Of a DNA stretch of 64,000 bases, positions 45,127-53,387 are shown one piece after another (positions within the stretch are counted from its first letter, which is position 1; each line of letters begins with the position of its first letter). Origin of the DNA: Sphingomonas sp. S1-29 (GTDB lineage Bacteria; Pseudomonadota; Alphaproteobacteria; Sphingomonadales; Sphingomonadaceae); the NCBI RefSeq assembly GCF_026167545.1, contig NZ_CP110678.1:3089501-3153500 (forward strand), read 5' to 3'. Made by a program: the position numbers and the translations under genes. The notes beneath the pieces were generated by a model that searched no databases, was not told the DNA's origin, and saw nothing but the letters and a program-made list of their open reading frames with translations.

Positions 45127-46083
45127 ATGACGACCCGCGTGTTCCTCACCGTCGATACCGAGCTGATGTGGCGCCACCACGCCGCCGGGTTGCCGGTGGC
45201 CGAGCAGATTGCCCGATCGATCGAGCCCGCGGCGGTGGGGGTGGGCTATCAGCTGCGTATGCTCGCCGAACATGGGCTAAAGGCGACGTTCTTCGTCGAT
45301 CCGATGCCCGCGCGCACGTATGGCCTCGACGTCGTCAAGGCGATCGTCGCGCCGATCCTGGCGGCGCGGCAGGAGGTGCAGTTGCATCTCCACCCCAATT
45401 GGGCGGGCGCGGTGGCGGGCGATGGCGGGGCGGCGCATGCGCGCTTCGAGCTGGTCGATTATACGCTGGCGCAGCAGCGCGACCTGATCGCCGAGGCGGG
45501 GGCGCTGCTGGTGGCGACAGGCGTGCCGCAGCCGGTGGCGTTTCGGAGCGGCAGCTATGCCGCCAATGACGATACGCTGGTGGCGCTGGCCGAACTGGGC
45601 TTCGGCTATGACAGCAGCCATAACGGGTCCGAGCATCCCTGGCCGAGCGCGATCTCGCTGCCGGTGCGGCAGATCGCGCCGGTGGCGCATCGTGGGGTGA
45701 TCGAATGCCCGGTGACGCTGATCGAGGATGTGCCGGGGAAGCTTCGTCATTTCCAGATCTGCGCGCTGTCGGTGGCCGAGATGCGCGCCGCGCTCGATCA
45801 TGCCGTGCGCGAGGACCATGCGGCGGTGACGATCGTCAGCCACGGCTTCGAGCTGGCGGCGCGGACGGGAACGCGCGCCAATCGCGTGCATGTGCGGCGG
45901 TTCGAGGCGCTGTGCGCGATGCTGGCGGCGCGGGCCGAGACGATGCCGACGACGTGGTATGCCGAGGCTGGCGGGTTGCGGTTGGGGCAGGACGATGCCC
46001 CGCTCGGGCCGAGCGTGGTGCGGACGCGGTTGCGGCAGGCCGAGCAGCTTTGGTCGAATATCGTCGAGGAGCGGGGGTTTTGA
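45127..46083 (+). CDS. Polysaccharide deacetylase family protein
   Basis: This 318-residue protein has a NodB-like deacetylase fold. The catalytic-base/metal aspartate lies in FLTVDTELMW (D10), the metal histidines in VQLHLHPNWAG, and the FRSGSYAANDDTLVALAELGFGYDSS block is the family signature. There is no signal peptide or membrane helix, so it is predicted cytoplasmic, acting on a nucleotide- or lipid-linked sugar. The next gene (a FemAB-like acyltransferase) lies on the same strand beyond a palindromic repeat, a pairing seen around exopolysaccharide genes. Confidence 0.82.
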   Translation: MTTRVFLTVDTELMWRHHAAGLPVAEQIARSIEPAAVGVGYQLRMLAEHGLKATFFVDPMPARTYGLDVVKAIVAPILAARQEVQLHLHPNWAGAVAGDGGAAHARFELVDYTLAQQRDLIAEAGALLVATGVPQPVAFRSGSYAANDDTLVALAELGFGYDSSHNGSEHPWPSAISLPVRQIAPVAHRGVIECPVTLIEDVPGKLRHFQICALSVAEMRAALDHAVREDHAAVTIVSHGFELAARTGTRANRVHVRRFEALCAMLAARAETMPTTWYAEAGGLRLGQDDAPLGPSVVRTRLRQAEQLWSNIVEERGF

Positions 46084-46096
46084 CCGCCACCTCGCC

Positions 46097-46174
46097 CCGT
46101 TCGTTTCGAGCGAAGTCGAGAAACGGCGGCGTCGCGCCTGGCCAGGGTTTCTCGACTTCGCTCGAAACGAACGG
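46097..46174. repeat. Palindromic repeat (family A) after the deacetylase gene
   Basis: Inverted perfect 28-bp arms (46097-46124 and 46147-46174) begin CCGTTCGTTTCGAGCG. The element begins 14 bases after the deacetylase stop and ends 7 bases before the ATG of the FemAB-like gene, so it covers that gene's ribosome binding region. Confidence 0.88.
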
Positions 46175-46181
46175 GGACCAA

Positions 46182-47054
46182 ATGGAGGCGGTCGCTCTCA
46201 CCCTCCCGCTCAACTTCCGCGTTGGCGCGCGCACCGTCTTCGCGCTGCCGCGCCGGCTGGTGCGGATCGCGGTGTCGCTTGCCGATGCGATCGAGGGGCG
46301 GACGCCTGCGCTACCGCCGCTACCCGCCGAGGCCGACGGCTATTCGATCCTCTCGCTGCCCGCGGGGGACCCGATCGCGCTGCCGGGGATGCTGGCCGCC
46401 GAACGCCAGCGTTACCCGCGCTACTTCGCCGACCTGACGCTTGGATGGGAAGCCTATCACGCCGCGCTCTCGGGCAATTTGCGATCGGGGCTGAAGCGCA
46501 AGGCCAAGAAGCTGGCGGCGGCGTCGGGCGGGGCGATCGACATCCGGCGGTATCGGACGCCCGCCGAACTCGAAGCCTTCCACGCGATCGCGCGGCCGCT
46601 CGCGGCGGGGACGTATCAGGAGAAATTGCTGGCGATGGGCCTGCCCGGTGACGCGGAGTTCGTCGCCAAGATGCTGCGCCTGGCGGCGGTCGATCGGGTG
46701 CGGGCGTGGCTGTTGTTCATAGGCGGCGAGCCCGCGGCGTATCTCTATTGCCCGATCCACGGCGGCGACGTGCTGTACGAATATGTCGGCCATGCCGAAC
46801 GGTTCGACGCGCTGTCGCCGGGGAGCGTGTTGCAGGCCGAGGCGCTGCGCGATCTGATGGCCGAGGGCGGGCTGGCGCGGTTCGACTTCACCGAGGGCGA
46901 GGGGCAGCACAAGCGGCAATTCTCGACCGGGCATGTCGATTGCGTGGATTGGCTGGTGCTGCGCGCGACGGTGGCGAACCGGGTGGCGCTGGCGGCGTTG
47001 GGGGCGTTCGACCGGGGGGTGGCGCGGGTGAAGCGGGTGGTGTCTTCGCGCTGA
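46182..47054 (+). CDS. FemAB/GNAT-like acyltransferase (BioF2/CelD-type)
   Basis: This 290-residue protein contains an acetyltransferase_6-like domain (about residues 75-260): SGNLRSGLKRKAKKL, LEAFHAIARPLAAGTYQEKLLAMGLP, WLLFIGGEPAAYLYCPIHGGDVLYEYVGHAERFDALSPGSVLQAEALRDL and FDFTEGEGQHKRQFSTGHV. The last block is the usual end of CelD/BcsL- and FemAB-related enzymes, which acylate polysaccharide or peptidoglycan precursors. The ATG is seven bases after a palindrome whose right arm replaces any classical ribosome binding site, so translation may be weak or structure-controlled. Substrate unknown. Confidence 0.75.
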   Translation: MEAVALTLPLNFRVGARTVFALPRRLVRIAVSLADAIEGRTPALPPLPAEADGYSILSLPAGDPIALPGMLAAERQRYPRYFADLTLGWEAYHAALSGNLRSGLKRKAKKLAAASGGAIDIRRYRTPAELEAFHAIARPLAAGTYQEKLLAMGLPGDAEFVAKMLRLAAVDRVRAWLLFIGGEPAAYLYCPIHGGDVLYEYVGHAERFDALSPGSVLQAEALRDLMAEGGLARFDFTEGEGQHKRQFSTGHVDCVDWLVLRATVANRVALAALGAFDRGVARVKRVVSSR

Positions 47055-47069
47055 GGGGAACGCTGAAAT

Positions 47070-47194
47070 CCTCCCCCGCCAGGGGGAGGGGGACCGCCGC
47101 GAAGCGGTGGTGGAGGGGGCGGACACGAGCGGCCTGTGCGTGTCCTCCCCCTCCGTCAGCCCTTCGGGCTGCCACCTCCCCCTGGCGGGGGAGG
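47070..47194. repeat. Palindromic repeat (family D) upstream of recO
   Basis: CCTCCCCCGCCAGGGGGAGG (47070-47089) and CCTCCCCCTGGCGGGGGAGG (47175-47194) are inverted ends around short hairpins (CCGCCGCGAAGCGGTGG; CAGCCCTTCGGGCTG). The same element is the core of the six-copy tandem array at 56861-58050, there with inverted order of parts. Confidence 0.85.
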
Positions 47195-47241
47195 AAAGGA
47201 TATGGCTCCCTTTCAGCCACGGGCAGCTGTAGACCCACCCC

Positions 47242-47973
47242 ATGCACCTCTCCTCCCCCGCCATCGTCCTGTCGGTGCGCCCGCATGGCGAGCATGGGGC
47301 GATCGTGCGTGCGCTTACCCCGCGCGACGGGGTGCAGCCGGGCTATGTGCGCGGCGGGCGGTCGCGGGCGATACGGCCGGTGTTGCAGCCCGCCAACGCG
47401 ATCCTCGGCGAATGGCGCGCGCGTACCGATGTCCAGTTGGCGGCGTTGACGGTCGAGCTCGTCCACAGCCGCGCGCCGTTGTTCGAGGAGGCGCTGCCCG
47501 CCGCCGCGCTCGAATGGCTGACCGCGCTCACCGCGACCTTGCTGCCCGAGGCGCAGCCCTATCCGCCGATCTACGCCGCGCTCGATGCGGTGATCGACGC
47601 GGTCGAGGCGGCGCCCTCGGCGCGTGGCTGGGCGGGGAGCATCGCGCGCTACGAATTGCTGCTGCTCGCCGACCTAGGGTTCGGGTTGGCGCTCGAGGAA
47701 TGCGTGGTGACCGGCGCGCGCGACGATCTTGCGTTCGTCAGCCCCAAGAGCGGTGGGGCGGTGAGCCGCGCGGCGGCGAGCGGCTATGAGGCGCGGCTGC
47801 TGGCGCTGCCCGCGTTCCTGCAGGCGGGCGGCGAGGCGGGGTGGGACGAGGTGTTCGCAGGGCTGGCGATCACGCGGCATTTCCTCGAACGCGACTTGCT
47901 GACCGGGCGCGCTGCCGAGGTGCTGGCGGCGCGCGGGCGGCTGGTCGAACGGTTGCAGCGCGCGGTTGCGTGA
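47242..47973 (+). CDS. recO: DNA repair protein RecO
   Basis: This 243-residue recombination mediator helps load RecA through the RecFOR pathway. The N-terminal OB fold starts AIVLSVRPHGEHGAIVRALTPRDGVQPGYVRGGRS (residues 7-41), and the helical C-terminal part includes YELLLLADLGFGLALEECVVTGARDDLAFVSPKSGGAVS. The zinc-binding cysteines seen in some RecO proteins are mostly absent, as usual in alphaproteobacteria. It starts 47 bases beyond a family D palindrome and is followed by a family C palindrome. Confidence 0.92.
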   Translation: MHLSSPAIVLSVRPHGEHGAIVRALTPRDGVQPGYVRGGRSRAIRPVLQPANAILGEWRARTDVQLAALTVELVHSRAPLFEEALPAAALEWLTALTATLLPEAQPYPPIYAALDAVIDAVEAAPSARGWAGSIARYELLLLADLGFGLALEECVVTGARDDLAFVSPKSGGAVSRAAASGYEARLLALPAFLQAGGEAGWDEVFAGLAITRHFLERDLLTGRAAEVLAARGRLVERLQRAVA

Positions 47974-48001
47974 GGCATGGGCGAGCACGATCCGCGCCAG
48001 C

Positions 48002-48081
48002 CGTCACCCCAGCGAACGCTGGGGTCTGGCGGTGAGGTTCGGATCGCCAACCAGGAGACCCCAGCTTTCGCTGGGGTGACG
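48002..48081. repeat. Palindromic repeat (family C, paired form) between recO and leuB
   Basis: Two hairpins, GTCACCCCAGC-GAAC-GCTGGGGTCT and AGACCCCAGC-TTTC-GCTGGGGTGAC, are inverted copies of each other across a 28-base centre. This is the fullest copy of family C in the window. Confidence 0.8.
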
Positions 48082-48107
48082 ATTCTGGTGCAGAATTTGG
48101 GGGCCTG

Positions 48108-49154
48108 ATGCCGCAGTTGATCGCCATATTGCCCGGGGACGGGATCGGACCCGAAGTGACCGCCGAGGCGCAGCGCGTGCTCGAGACGCTCGGCCTCGAC
48201 CTGCGCTTCGAGGAAGCGCCGGTCGGCGGGGCCGCTTATGACTCGACGGGGCATCCGCTGCCGCCCGCGACGCTCGATCTCGCGCGGCGCGCCGATGCGG
48301 TGCTGTTCGGCGCGGTGGGCGATTCGCGCTATGACGGGCTGGCGCGCGAGCTTCGCCCCGAACAGGCGATCCTGGGACTGCGCAAGGAATTGGGGCTGTT
48401 CGCCAATCTGCGACCCGCCAAATTGTTCGCCGGACTAGAGGACGCATCGGCGCTGCGCCCCGAGATCGCCGCGCGGATCGACCTGGTCATCGTGCGCGAG
48501 CTGACCGGCGACGTCTATTTCGGGCTGAAGTCGCGCGGCACCACCGCCGAGGGCTTGCGCGAAGGCCGCGACCTGATGCGCTATGACGAGGCCGAAGTCG
48601 CGCGGATCGCGCGCGTCGGCTTCGAAACCGCGCGCACCCGTGGCGGGCGGCTATGCTCGGTGGACAAGGCCAATGTGCTCGAAACCTCGCAATTGTGGCG
48701 CGACGTGGTGATCGAGGTTTCGGCCGAATATCCCGATGTCGCGCTCAGCCACATGTATGTCGACAACGCCGCGATGCAGATGGTGCGCGATCCGGGGCAG
48801 TTCGACGTGATCGTCACCGGCAATTTGTTCGGCGACATCCTGTCGGACCAGGCGAGCATGTGCGCGGGGTCGATCGGAATGCTGCCCTCGGCGGCGCTCG
48901 ATGGGTCGGGCAAGGGGCTGTACGAGCCGATCCACGGTTCGGCGCCCGATATCGCGGGGCAGGGGCTCGCCAATCCCGCCGCCGCGATCCTGTCGGCGGC
49001 GATGCTGTTGCGGCATTCGCTGGGGCTGGCCGAGCCCGCCGATCGGATCGAGGCGGCGGTGGCGGCGGCGATCGCGGGCGGCGCGCGGACCCGCGACCTG
49101 GGCGGCACGCTCTCGACCCGCGCGATGGCCGACGCGATCCTGACCCAGCTATGA
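48108..49154 (+). CDS. leuB: 3-isopropylmalate dehydrogenase
   Basis: This 348-residue NAD enzyme oxidatively decarboxylates 3-isopropylmalate in leucine synthesis. The start [40 protein letters not shown] (substrate loop), [13 protein letters not shown] and the metal/NAD segments [24 protein letters not shown] and [20 protein letters not shown] are diagnostic of LeuB. It begins 27 bases after a palindromic repeat. Its TGA overlaps the next gene's ATG. Confidence 0.96.
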   Translation: MPQLIAILPGDGIGPEVTAEAQRVLETLGLDLRFEEAPVGGAAYDSTGHPLPPATLDLARRADAVLFGAVGDSRYDGLARELRPEQAILGLRKELGLFANLRPAKLFAGLEDASALRPEIAARIDLVIVRELTGDVYFGLKSRGTTAEGLREGRDLMRYDEAEVARIARVGFETARTRGGRLCSVDKANVLETSQLWRDVVIEVSAEYPDVALSHMYVDNAAMQMVRDPGQFDVIVTGNLFGDILSDQASMCAGSIGMLPSAALDGSGKGLYEPIHGSAPDIAGQGLANPAAAILSAAMLLRHSLGLAEPADRIEAAVAAAIAGGARTRDLGGTLSTRAMADAILTQL

Positions 49155-50275
49155 TGAGCCCCATGCTGGAACTGGCGGTGGTCGTTCCGGTATTCAACGA
49201 GCGCGGCAACATCGCGCCGATGGTCGCCGCGCTCGATCGCGCGCTGGCGGGGCGGCATTGGGAAGTCGTATTCGTCGATGACGACAGCCCCGACGGCACC
49301 GCAGAGGCGGTGCGCGAGATCGGGCGGGGCGACGATCGCGTGCGGGTGATCCAGCGGATCGGCCGGCGCGGCCTGTCGACCGCGTGTATCGAGGGGATGT
49401 GTGCGACCGCCGCGCCGCTGGTGGCGGTGATCGACGGCGATATGCAGCATGACGAGACGTTGCTGCCAGCAATGGCCAATGCGTTGGCGCTCGATCCCGC
49501 GCTCGACCTCGTGATCGGATCGCGCTTCGTCGCGGGCGGCGGGACGGGAGCGTGGGACCGCGACCGGGTGGCGAAGTCGGCGCTGGCGACGCGGCTGTCG
49601 CGGCGCGTGCTCAAAGCCGATCTCAGCGATCCGATGAGCGGCTTCTTCATGATCCGCACGCGGTTGGCGCGCACATTGGCACCGGCGCTGTCGGGGATCG
49701 GCTTCAAGATATTGCTCGACATCATGACCGCGAGCCCGACGCCGCTGCGGTTCAAGGAGCTACCCTATGTGTTCCGCACCCGCGGCGAAGGCGAAAGCAA
49801 GCTCGATCACGTGGTCGCGATGGAATATCTGATCGCGCTCTACGATCGGATGTTCGGACGGCTGGTGCCGGTGCGATTCGTGATGTTCGGCGCAATCGGT
49901 GCGCTGGGGGTATTGGTACATATGGCGGTGCTGGCGCCGATCGTCGCGCTGTGGGGCGAGGGGGCGTTCGTCGCCGGCCAAATCGCCGCGACCTTGGTGG
50001 CGATGACCTTCAACTTCTTCCTGAACAACATGCTGACCTATCGCGATAGGCGGCTGAAGGGCACGCGCGAACTGCTGACTGGGCTGTTGTCGTTCGCGCT
50101 GGTGTGCAGCGTAGGGCTGGCGGCGAATGTCGGCGTGGCGACCTATCTGCATTCGGCGCAGTCGAACTATTGGGCGGTGTCGGCGCTGGCGGGGATCGTG
50201 GTGGGGGCGGTGTGGAATTTCGCGCTGTCGTCGCGCTTCACCTGGGGGCGGTATGGGCGGCGGGCTGCGGGTTAG
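49151..50275 (+). CDS. GT2 glycosyltransferase fused to a GtrA membrane domain
   Basis: This 374-residue fusion has an N-terminal dolichyl-phosphate-mannose-synthase-like GT2 domain (residues 6-235: [30 protein letters not shown] metal site, [11 protein letters not shown] and RGEGESKL). A C-terminal GtrA domain of four helices (about 250-365) follows ([21 protein letters not shown] ... [15 protein letters not shown]). It would make a polyprenyl-phosphate-linked sugar and perhaps flip it. The convergent neighbour is a PMT-type transferase that uses such lipid-linked sugars, so the two probably work together. ATGATG offers two adjacent starts. Confidence 0.88.
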   Translation: MMSPMLELAVVVPVFNERGNIAPMVAALDRALAGRHWEVVFVDDDSPDGTAEAVREIGRGDDRVRVIQRIGRRGLSTACIEGMCATAAPLVAVIDGDMQHDETLLPAMANALALDPALDLVIGSRFVAGGGTGAWDRDRVAKSALATRLSRRVLKADLSDPMSGFFMIRTRLARTLAPALSGIGFKILLDIMTASPTPLRFKELPYVFRTRGEGESKLDHVVAMEYLIALYDRMFGRLVPVRFVMFGAIGALGVLVHMAVLAPIVALWGEGAFVAGQIAATLVAMTFNFFLNNMLTYRDRRLKGTRELLTGLLSFALVCSVGLAANVGVATYLHSAQSNYWAVSALAGIVVGAVWNFALSSRFTWGRYGRRAAG

Positions 50276-51582
50276 CGCCAGCTTCCGAACCACATCCAGC
50301 GCAGGAAGGCCTGGTCGTTCGGCAACGCCGCCGCGGCGATAATCGGGTAGAAATAGACGAAGACCGCGGTCGCGACCCCCGCGAACCACAGATCGGCGTT
50401 GCGGTGCTTGCGAAGCATCAGCGCGGGCGGGATCGCCAGCGTCACGAAGATGCCCGACAGATGGTAGTAATAGAAGAAGCCGAGCGACTTGGGGATCACG
50501 ACATAGATCGCGATCGAGAATAGCCACAGCAACGCCAGCGCCAGGTGCGCGCGCGAACCGCGCACGCCTGCCCATAGGCAGGCGGCGACTGCGACCAGCC
50601 CGCCCCAGAAGATCGCGGGATTTCCGAGCAGCAGGATCCCGCGCATGATCCCCAGGTCACGCTCGTAATAATACCAGATCGGTCGAAGCATCAGCGGCCA
50701 GCTCCACCAGTCGGACTGATAGGGGTGGGGCCGCAGGACGACGGTCTGCTGCGCGTACATCTGCTGCTGGAGCGGGAGCAGGTCGGCGAGGGTGATCGCA
50801 TCGCGGGCATAGAAGAGCGCGGGGGTAAAGGTGGCGAAATAGGCCGCTAGGGCGGTGAGGCCGAGGAGGATGGCCAGCCCCAGTCCCAGCCCCAGCGCCG
50901 TTCGCCCTGAGCTTGTCGAAGGGCGCCCCGACAGCGCAGCGGGGGCGTCGGTGGTTGGCGCAGGCCGCCCTTCGACAAGCTCAGGGCGAACGGTTGGGGA
51001 ACCGAGGTGCCATAACAACACCGCCAGACACGCCACCGCGACATAGGGCGCGGCCGACCATTTCACCGCCACCGCGCACCCCAGCAACGCCCCCGCCAGC
51101 ACGATCCGCGCCGTCCTCCGCCCGGGCTGCGCGCGCATCGCCCACAGCAATGCCGCGATCCCGCACGTCACGAACGCCCCCAGGAACCCGTCGAGCATAG
51201 CGATCCGCGCCTGGACGAACACCGTCTGGTTGATCGCCAGCAGATACGCTCCGAGCGCCGCCACCCGCACCCGCCCGAACCCCAGCATCAGGATCGCGAA
51301 GCCGCCGAGCACCGTCACGGTGCCCGCCAGCGTCGACATCGCCCGCCAGCCGATCGGGTTGTCGCCGAACAGCGCGATGCCGATCGCGATCAGTTCCTTG
51401 GCGAGCGGTGGGTGCTCGACGTTCGCGGGCTCGGCGAGCGCCAGCATCGTCCGCGCGGCGGGGACGTAATGGACCTCGTCGAACACCAGATTGGTCGGGC
51501 GGCCGAGCTGGATGCTGAACAGCGCCTGCGCGGCGAGGCCGATCAGCAGGGCAACGAGGAGCGGGCGGTGGGCGAGGCGCAT
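50272..51582 (-). CDS. PMT-family (GT39-like) glycosyltransferase carrying an in-frame repeat insertion
   Basis: This 436-residue, multi-helix protein resembles protein-O-mannosyltransferases. The first periplasmic loop has FDEVHYVPAARTM with the catalytic D35-E36 pair, followed by NVEHPPLAKELIAIGIALFGDNPIGWR (GT39 signature). About nine helices follow, with conserved Y-rich and DWWSWPLMLRPIWYYYE segments. It would transfer a sugar from a polyprenyl phosphate in the periplasm to protein or polymer. Residues 197-229 (from VRPELVEGRP to PSTSSGRT) are encoded by a family B palindrome at 50898-50993, in frame between two helices. The rest is intact. Convergent, overlapping by four bases with the GT2-GtrA gene. 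Confidence 0.88.
   Translation of the reverse strand: MRLAHRPLLVALLIGLAAQALFSIQLGRPTNLVFDEVHYVPAARTMLALAEPANVEHPPLAKELIAIGIALFGDNPIGWRAMSTLAGTVTVLGGFAILMLGFGRVRVAALGAYLLAINQTVFVQARIAMLDGFLGAFVTCGIAALLWAMRAQPGRRTARIVLAGALLGCAVAVKWSAAPYVAVACLAVLLWHLGSPTVRPELVEGRPAPTTDAPAALSGRPSTSSGRTALGLGLGLAILLGLTALAAYFATFTPALFYARDAITLADLLPLQQQMYAQQTVVLRPHPYQSDWWSWPLMLRPIWYYYERDLGIMRGILLLGNPAIFWGGLVAVAACLWAGVRGSRAHLALALLWLFSIAIYVVIPKSLGFFYYYHLSGIFVTLAIPPALMLRKHRNADLWFAGVATAVFVYFYPIIAAAALPNDQAFLRWMWFGSWR
50898..50993. repeat. Palindromic repeat (family B) inserted in the PMT-type gene
   Basis: Perfect 27-bp inverted arms (50898-50924 and 50967-50993), starting CCGTTCGCCCTGAGCTTG, flank a 42-base centre. The total of 96 bases is 32 codons, so the reading frame is preserved, and no stop codon arises in the used frame. 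Confidence 0.9.
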
Positions 51583-51597
51583 GACAGCCGCTTACGC

Positions 51598-51622
51598 AAT
51601 CCTCTCCCAAAGGGGGAGGATT
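51598..51622. promoter_or_regulatory. Inverted repeat between divergent PMT-type gene and metZ
   Basis: AATCCTC-TCCC-AAA-GGGG-GAGGATT, 11 pairs with one T-G, lies 16 bases upstream of the PMT-type start and 44 bases upstream of metZ. It could be an operator or a degenerate family D fragment (CCTCCCCC-like). Confidence 0.4.
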
Positions 51623-51665
51623 AGGTTGTCTTGCTTCCTTTGGCTTCTCCCGGCAAAGCAGCGGC

Positions 51666-52871
51666 ATGAAGCGCAACACCGGTCAGGATCGCAGCGTCAC
51701 CAGCAAGTGGCGTCCCGCAACGCAAGCGGTGCGCGGGGGCACCATGCGCAGCGAGTTCGGCGAGACCTCCGAAGCGTTGTTCCTCACCTCGGGCTATGCC
51801 TATGACTGCGCGGGCGATGCCGCCGCGCGGTTCGCGGGCGACCAGGCGGGGATGACCTATTCGCGGTTGCAGAACCCCACCGTCGAGATGCTCGAGCACC
51901 GCATCGCGCTGATGGAAGGCGCCGAGGCATGCCGCGCCACCGCATCGGGGATGGCGGCGATGACCGCGGCGTTGCTGTGCCAGCTCGAGGCGGGCGACCA
52001 TGTCGTCGCCGGGCGCGCGTTGTTCGGGTCGTGCCGCTGGCTCACCGACACGCTGCTGCCCAAGTTCGGCATCACCACGACGATCGTCGATGCGCGCGAC
52101 GCGCAGCAATTCGCCGATGCGACCACCAACAAGACCAAGGTCTATTTCTTCGAGACCCCCGCCAATCCGACGATGGACATCGTCGACCTGCAGGCGGTGT
52201 GCGACATCGCCCGCGCGCGCGGCGTGACGACGGTGGTCGACAACGCCTTCGCCACCCCCGCGCTGCAGCGGCCGATGGAGTTCGGCGCCGATGTCGTCGC
52301 CTATTCGGCGACCAAGATGATGGACGGCCAGGGCCGCGTGCTCGCGGGCGCGGTGTGCGGGACCGAGGATTTCATCACCAACACGCTGCTGCCCTTCACG
52401 CGCAACACCGGGCCGACGCTGAGCGCGTTCAACGCCTGGGTGGTGCTCAAGGGGCTTGAGACGCTCGACCTGCGGATCCGCCGCCAGAGCGAGAATGCGC
52501 TGCAGGTCGGTCGCTTCCTCGAACCGCGCGTGCCGCGGCTCAACCATCCCGGGCTCCCGAGCCATCCGCAGCATAACCTGGCGATGGCGCAGATGGACAT
52601 GACCGGGCCGATCTTCTCGTTCGAGGTCGAGGGACGGACCCAGGCGCACGCGCTGCTCGACGCGCTCGACCTGATCGACATCTCGAACAATATCGGTGAT
52701 TCGCGCTCGCTGATGACGCACAATGCCTCGACCACGCACGCCAGCGTGAGCGAGGAAAAGCGGCTCGAGATGGGGATCACCGAGGGGACGCTGCGGCTGA
52801 ATGTCGGGCTCGAAGACCCGATCGACCTGATCGCCGATCTCGACCAGGCGCTGAGCCGGGCCGGCCTGTGA
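51666..52871 (+). CDS. metZ: O-succinylhomoserine sulfhydrylase
   Basis: This 401-residue PLP enzyme of the Cys/Met metabolism family makes homocysteine from O-succinylhomoserine and sulfide. Family motifs include TYSRLQNPTVEMLE (residues 64-77), GMAAM, ETPANPTM (163-170), the PLP lysine K217 in AYSATKMMDGQGR, and NTGPTLSAFNAW. The start TGQDRSVTSKWRPATQAVRGGT is typical of alphaproteobacterial MetZ. The C-terminus overlaps apaG by four bases (GTGA). The short upstream region shows no SAM riboswitch that I could recognise. Confidence 0.92.
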   Translation: MKRNTGQDRSVTSKWRPATQAVRGGTMRSEFGETSEALFLTSGYAYDCAGDAAARFAGDQAGMTYSRLQNPTVEMLEHRIALMEGAEACRATASGMAAMTAALLCQLEAGDHVVAGRALFGSCRWLTDTLLPKFGITTTIVDARDAQQFADATTNKTKVYFFETPANPTMDIVDLQAVCDIARARGVTTVVDNAFATPALQRPMEFGADVVAYSATKMMDGQGRVLAGAVCGTEDFITNTLLPFTRNTGPTLSAFNAWVVLKGLETLDLRIRRQSENALQVGRFLEPRVPRLNHPGLPSHPQHNLAMAQMDMTGPIFSFEVEGRTQAHALLDALDLIDISNNIGDSRSLMTHNASTTHASVSEEKRLEMGITEGTLRLNVGLEDPIDLIADLDQALSRAGL

Positions 52872-53263
52872 AGGCGCTGTTCGACACCGAGGCGCGGACC
52901 GGCGGGGTCATCGTGCGCACGTCGGTGTCGTATTTGCCCGACCAGTCCGAGCCCGCGCGCGGGCGCTGGTTCTGGGCCTATCACATCCGGATCGAGAATG
53001 AGGGCGAGCAGGCAGTCCAGCTGCTCGCGCGCCACTGGATCATCACCGACGGCCGCGGCGCGCGCCATTCGGTCGAGGGCGAAGGCGTGGTCGGCGAACA
53101 GCCGATGATCGAGCCCGGCGGCAGCTTCGATTATGTATCGGGCTGCCATCTGGCGACGCCGACGGGATCGATGCAGGGGACGTACCAAATGCTGGGCGAG
53201 GATGGCGGCGCGTTCGACGTGACGATCCCGAAATTCGCGCTGCTCGCGCCGGCGGTGTCGTGA
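52868..53263 (+). CDS. apaG: ApaG-family protein (Co2+/Mg2+ efflux-associated)
   Basis: This 131-residue, immunoglobulin-like beta protein has the ApaG pattern: IVRTSVSYLPDQSEPARGRWFWAYHIRIENEG (residues 15-46), ARHWIITDGRGARHSVEGEGVVGEQPMIEPGGSFDYVSGCHLATPTGSM. Related domains in F-box proteins bind nucleotides. In enterobacteria apaG lies beside apaH, but here it is fused by overlap to metZ, an arrangement often seen in sphingomonads. Role not established. Confidence 0.92.
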   Translation: MKALFDTEARTGGVIVRTSVSYLPDQSEPARGRWFWAYHIRIENEGEQAVQLLARHWIITDGRGARHSVEGEGVVGEQPMIEPGGSFDYVSGCHLATPTGSMQGTYQMLGEDGGAFDVTIPKFALLAPAVS

Positions 53264-53277
53264 GGGGAACATCTTTC

Positions 53278-53354
53278 CCGTTCGTTTCGAGCGAAGGCGA
53301 GAAACCGAGCCGGGCGCGCGGGGGCCGTTTCTCGACTTCGCTCGAAACGAACGG
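53278..53354. repeat. Palindromic repeat (family A) between apaG and the LysR gene
   Basis: Inverted 28-bp arms (53278-53305, 53327-53354) with one mismatch flank a 21-base centre. It begins 15 bases after the apaG stop and ends 33 bases before the LysR gene start, so it may end the metZ-apaG transcript or influence regulator expression. Confidence 0.87.
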
Positions 53355-53387
53355 CGTGGGAACTGCGCCTGATGAAGGCACGAGCGC

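Noticed and set aside
51583..51665. SAM riboswitch before metZ
   Set aside because: The 83-base gap holds only one hairpin and none of the pseudoknot or conserved bases of SAM-II; it is too short for SAM-I.
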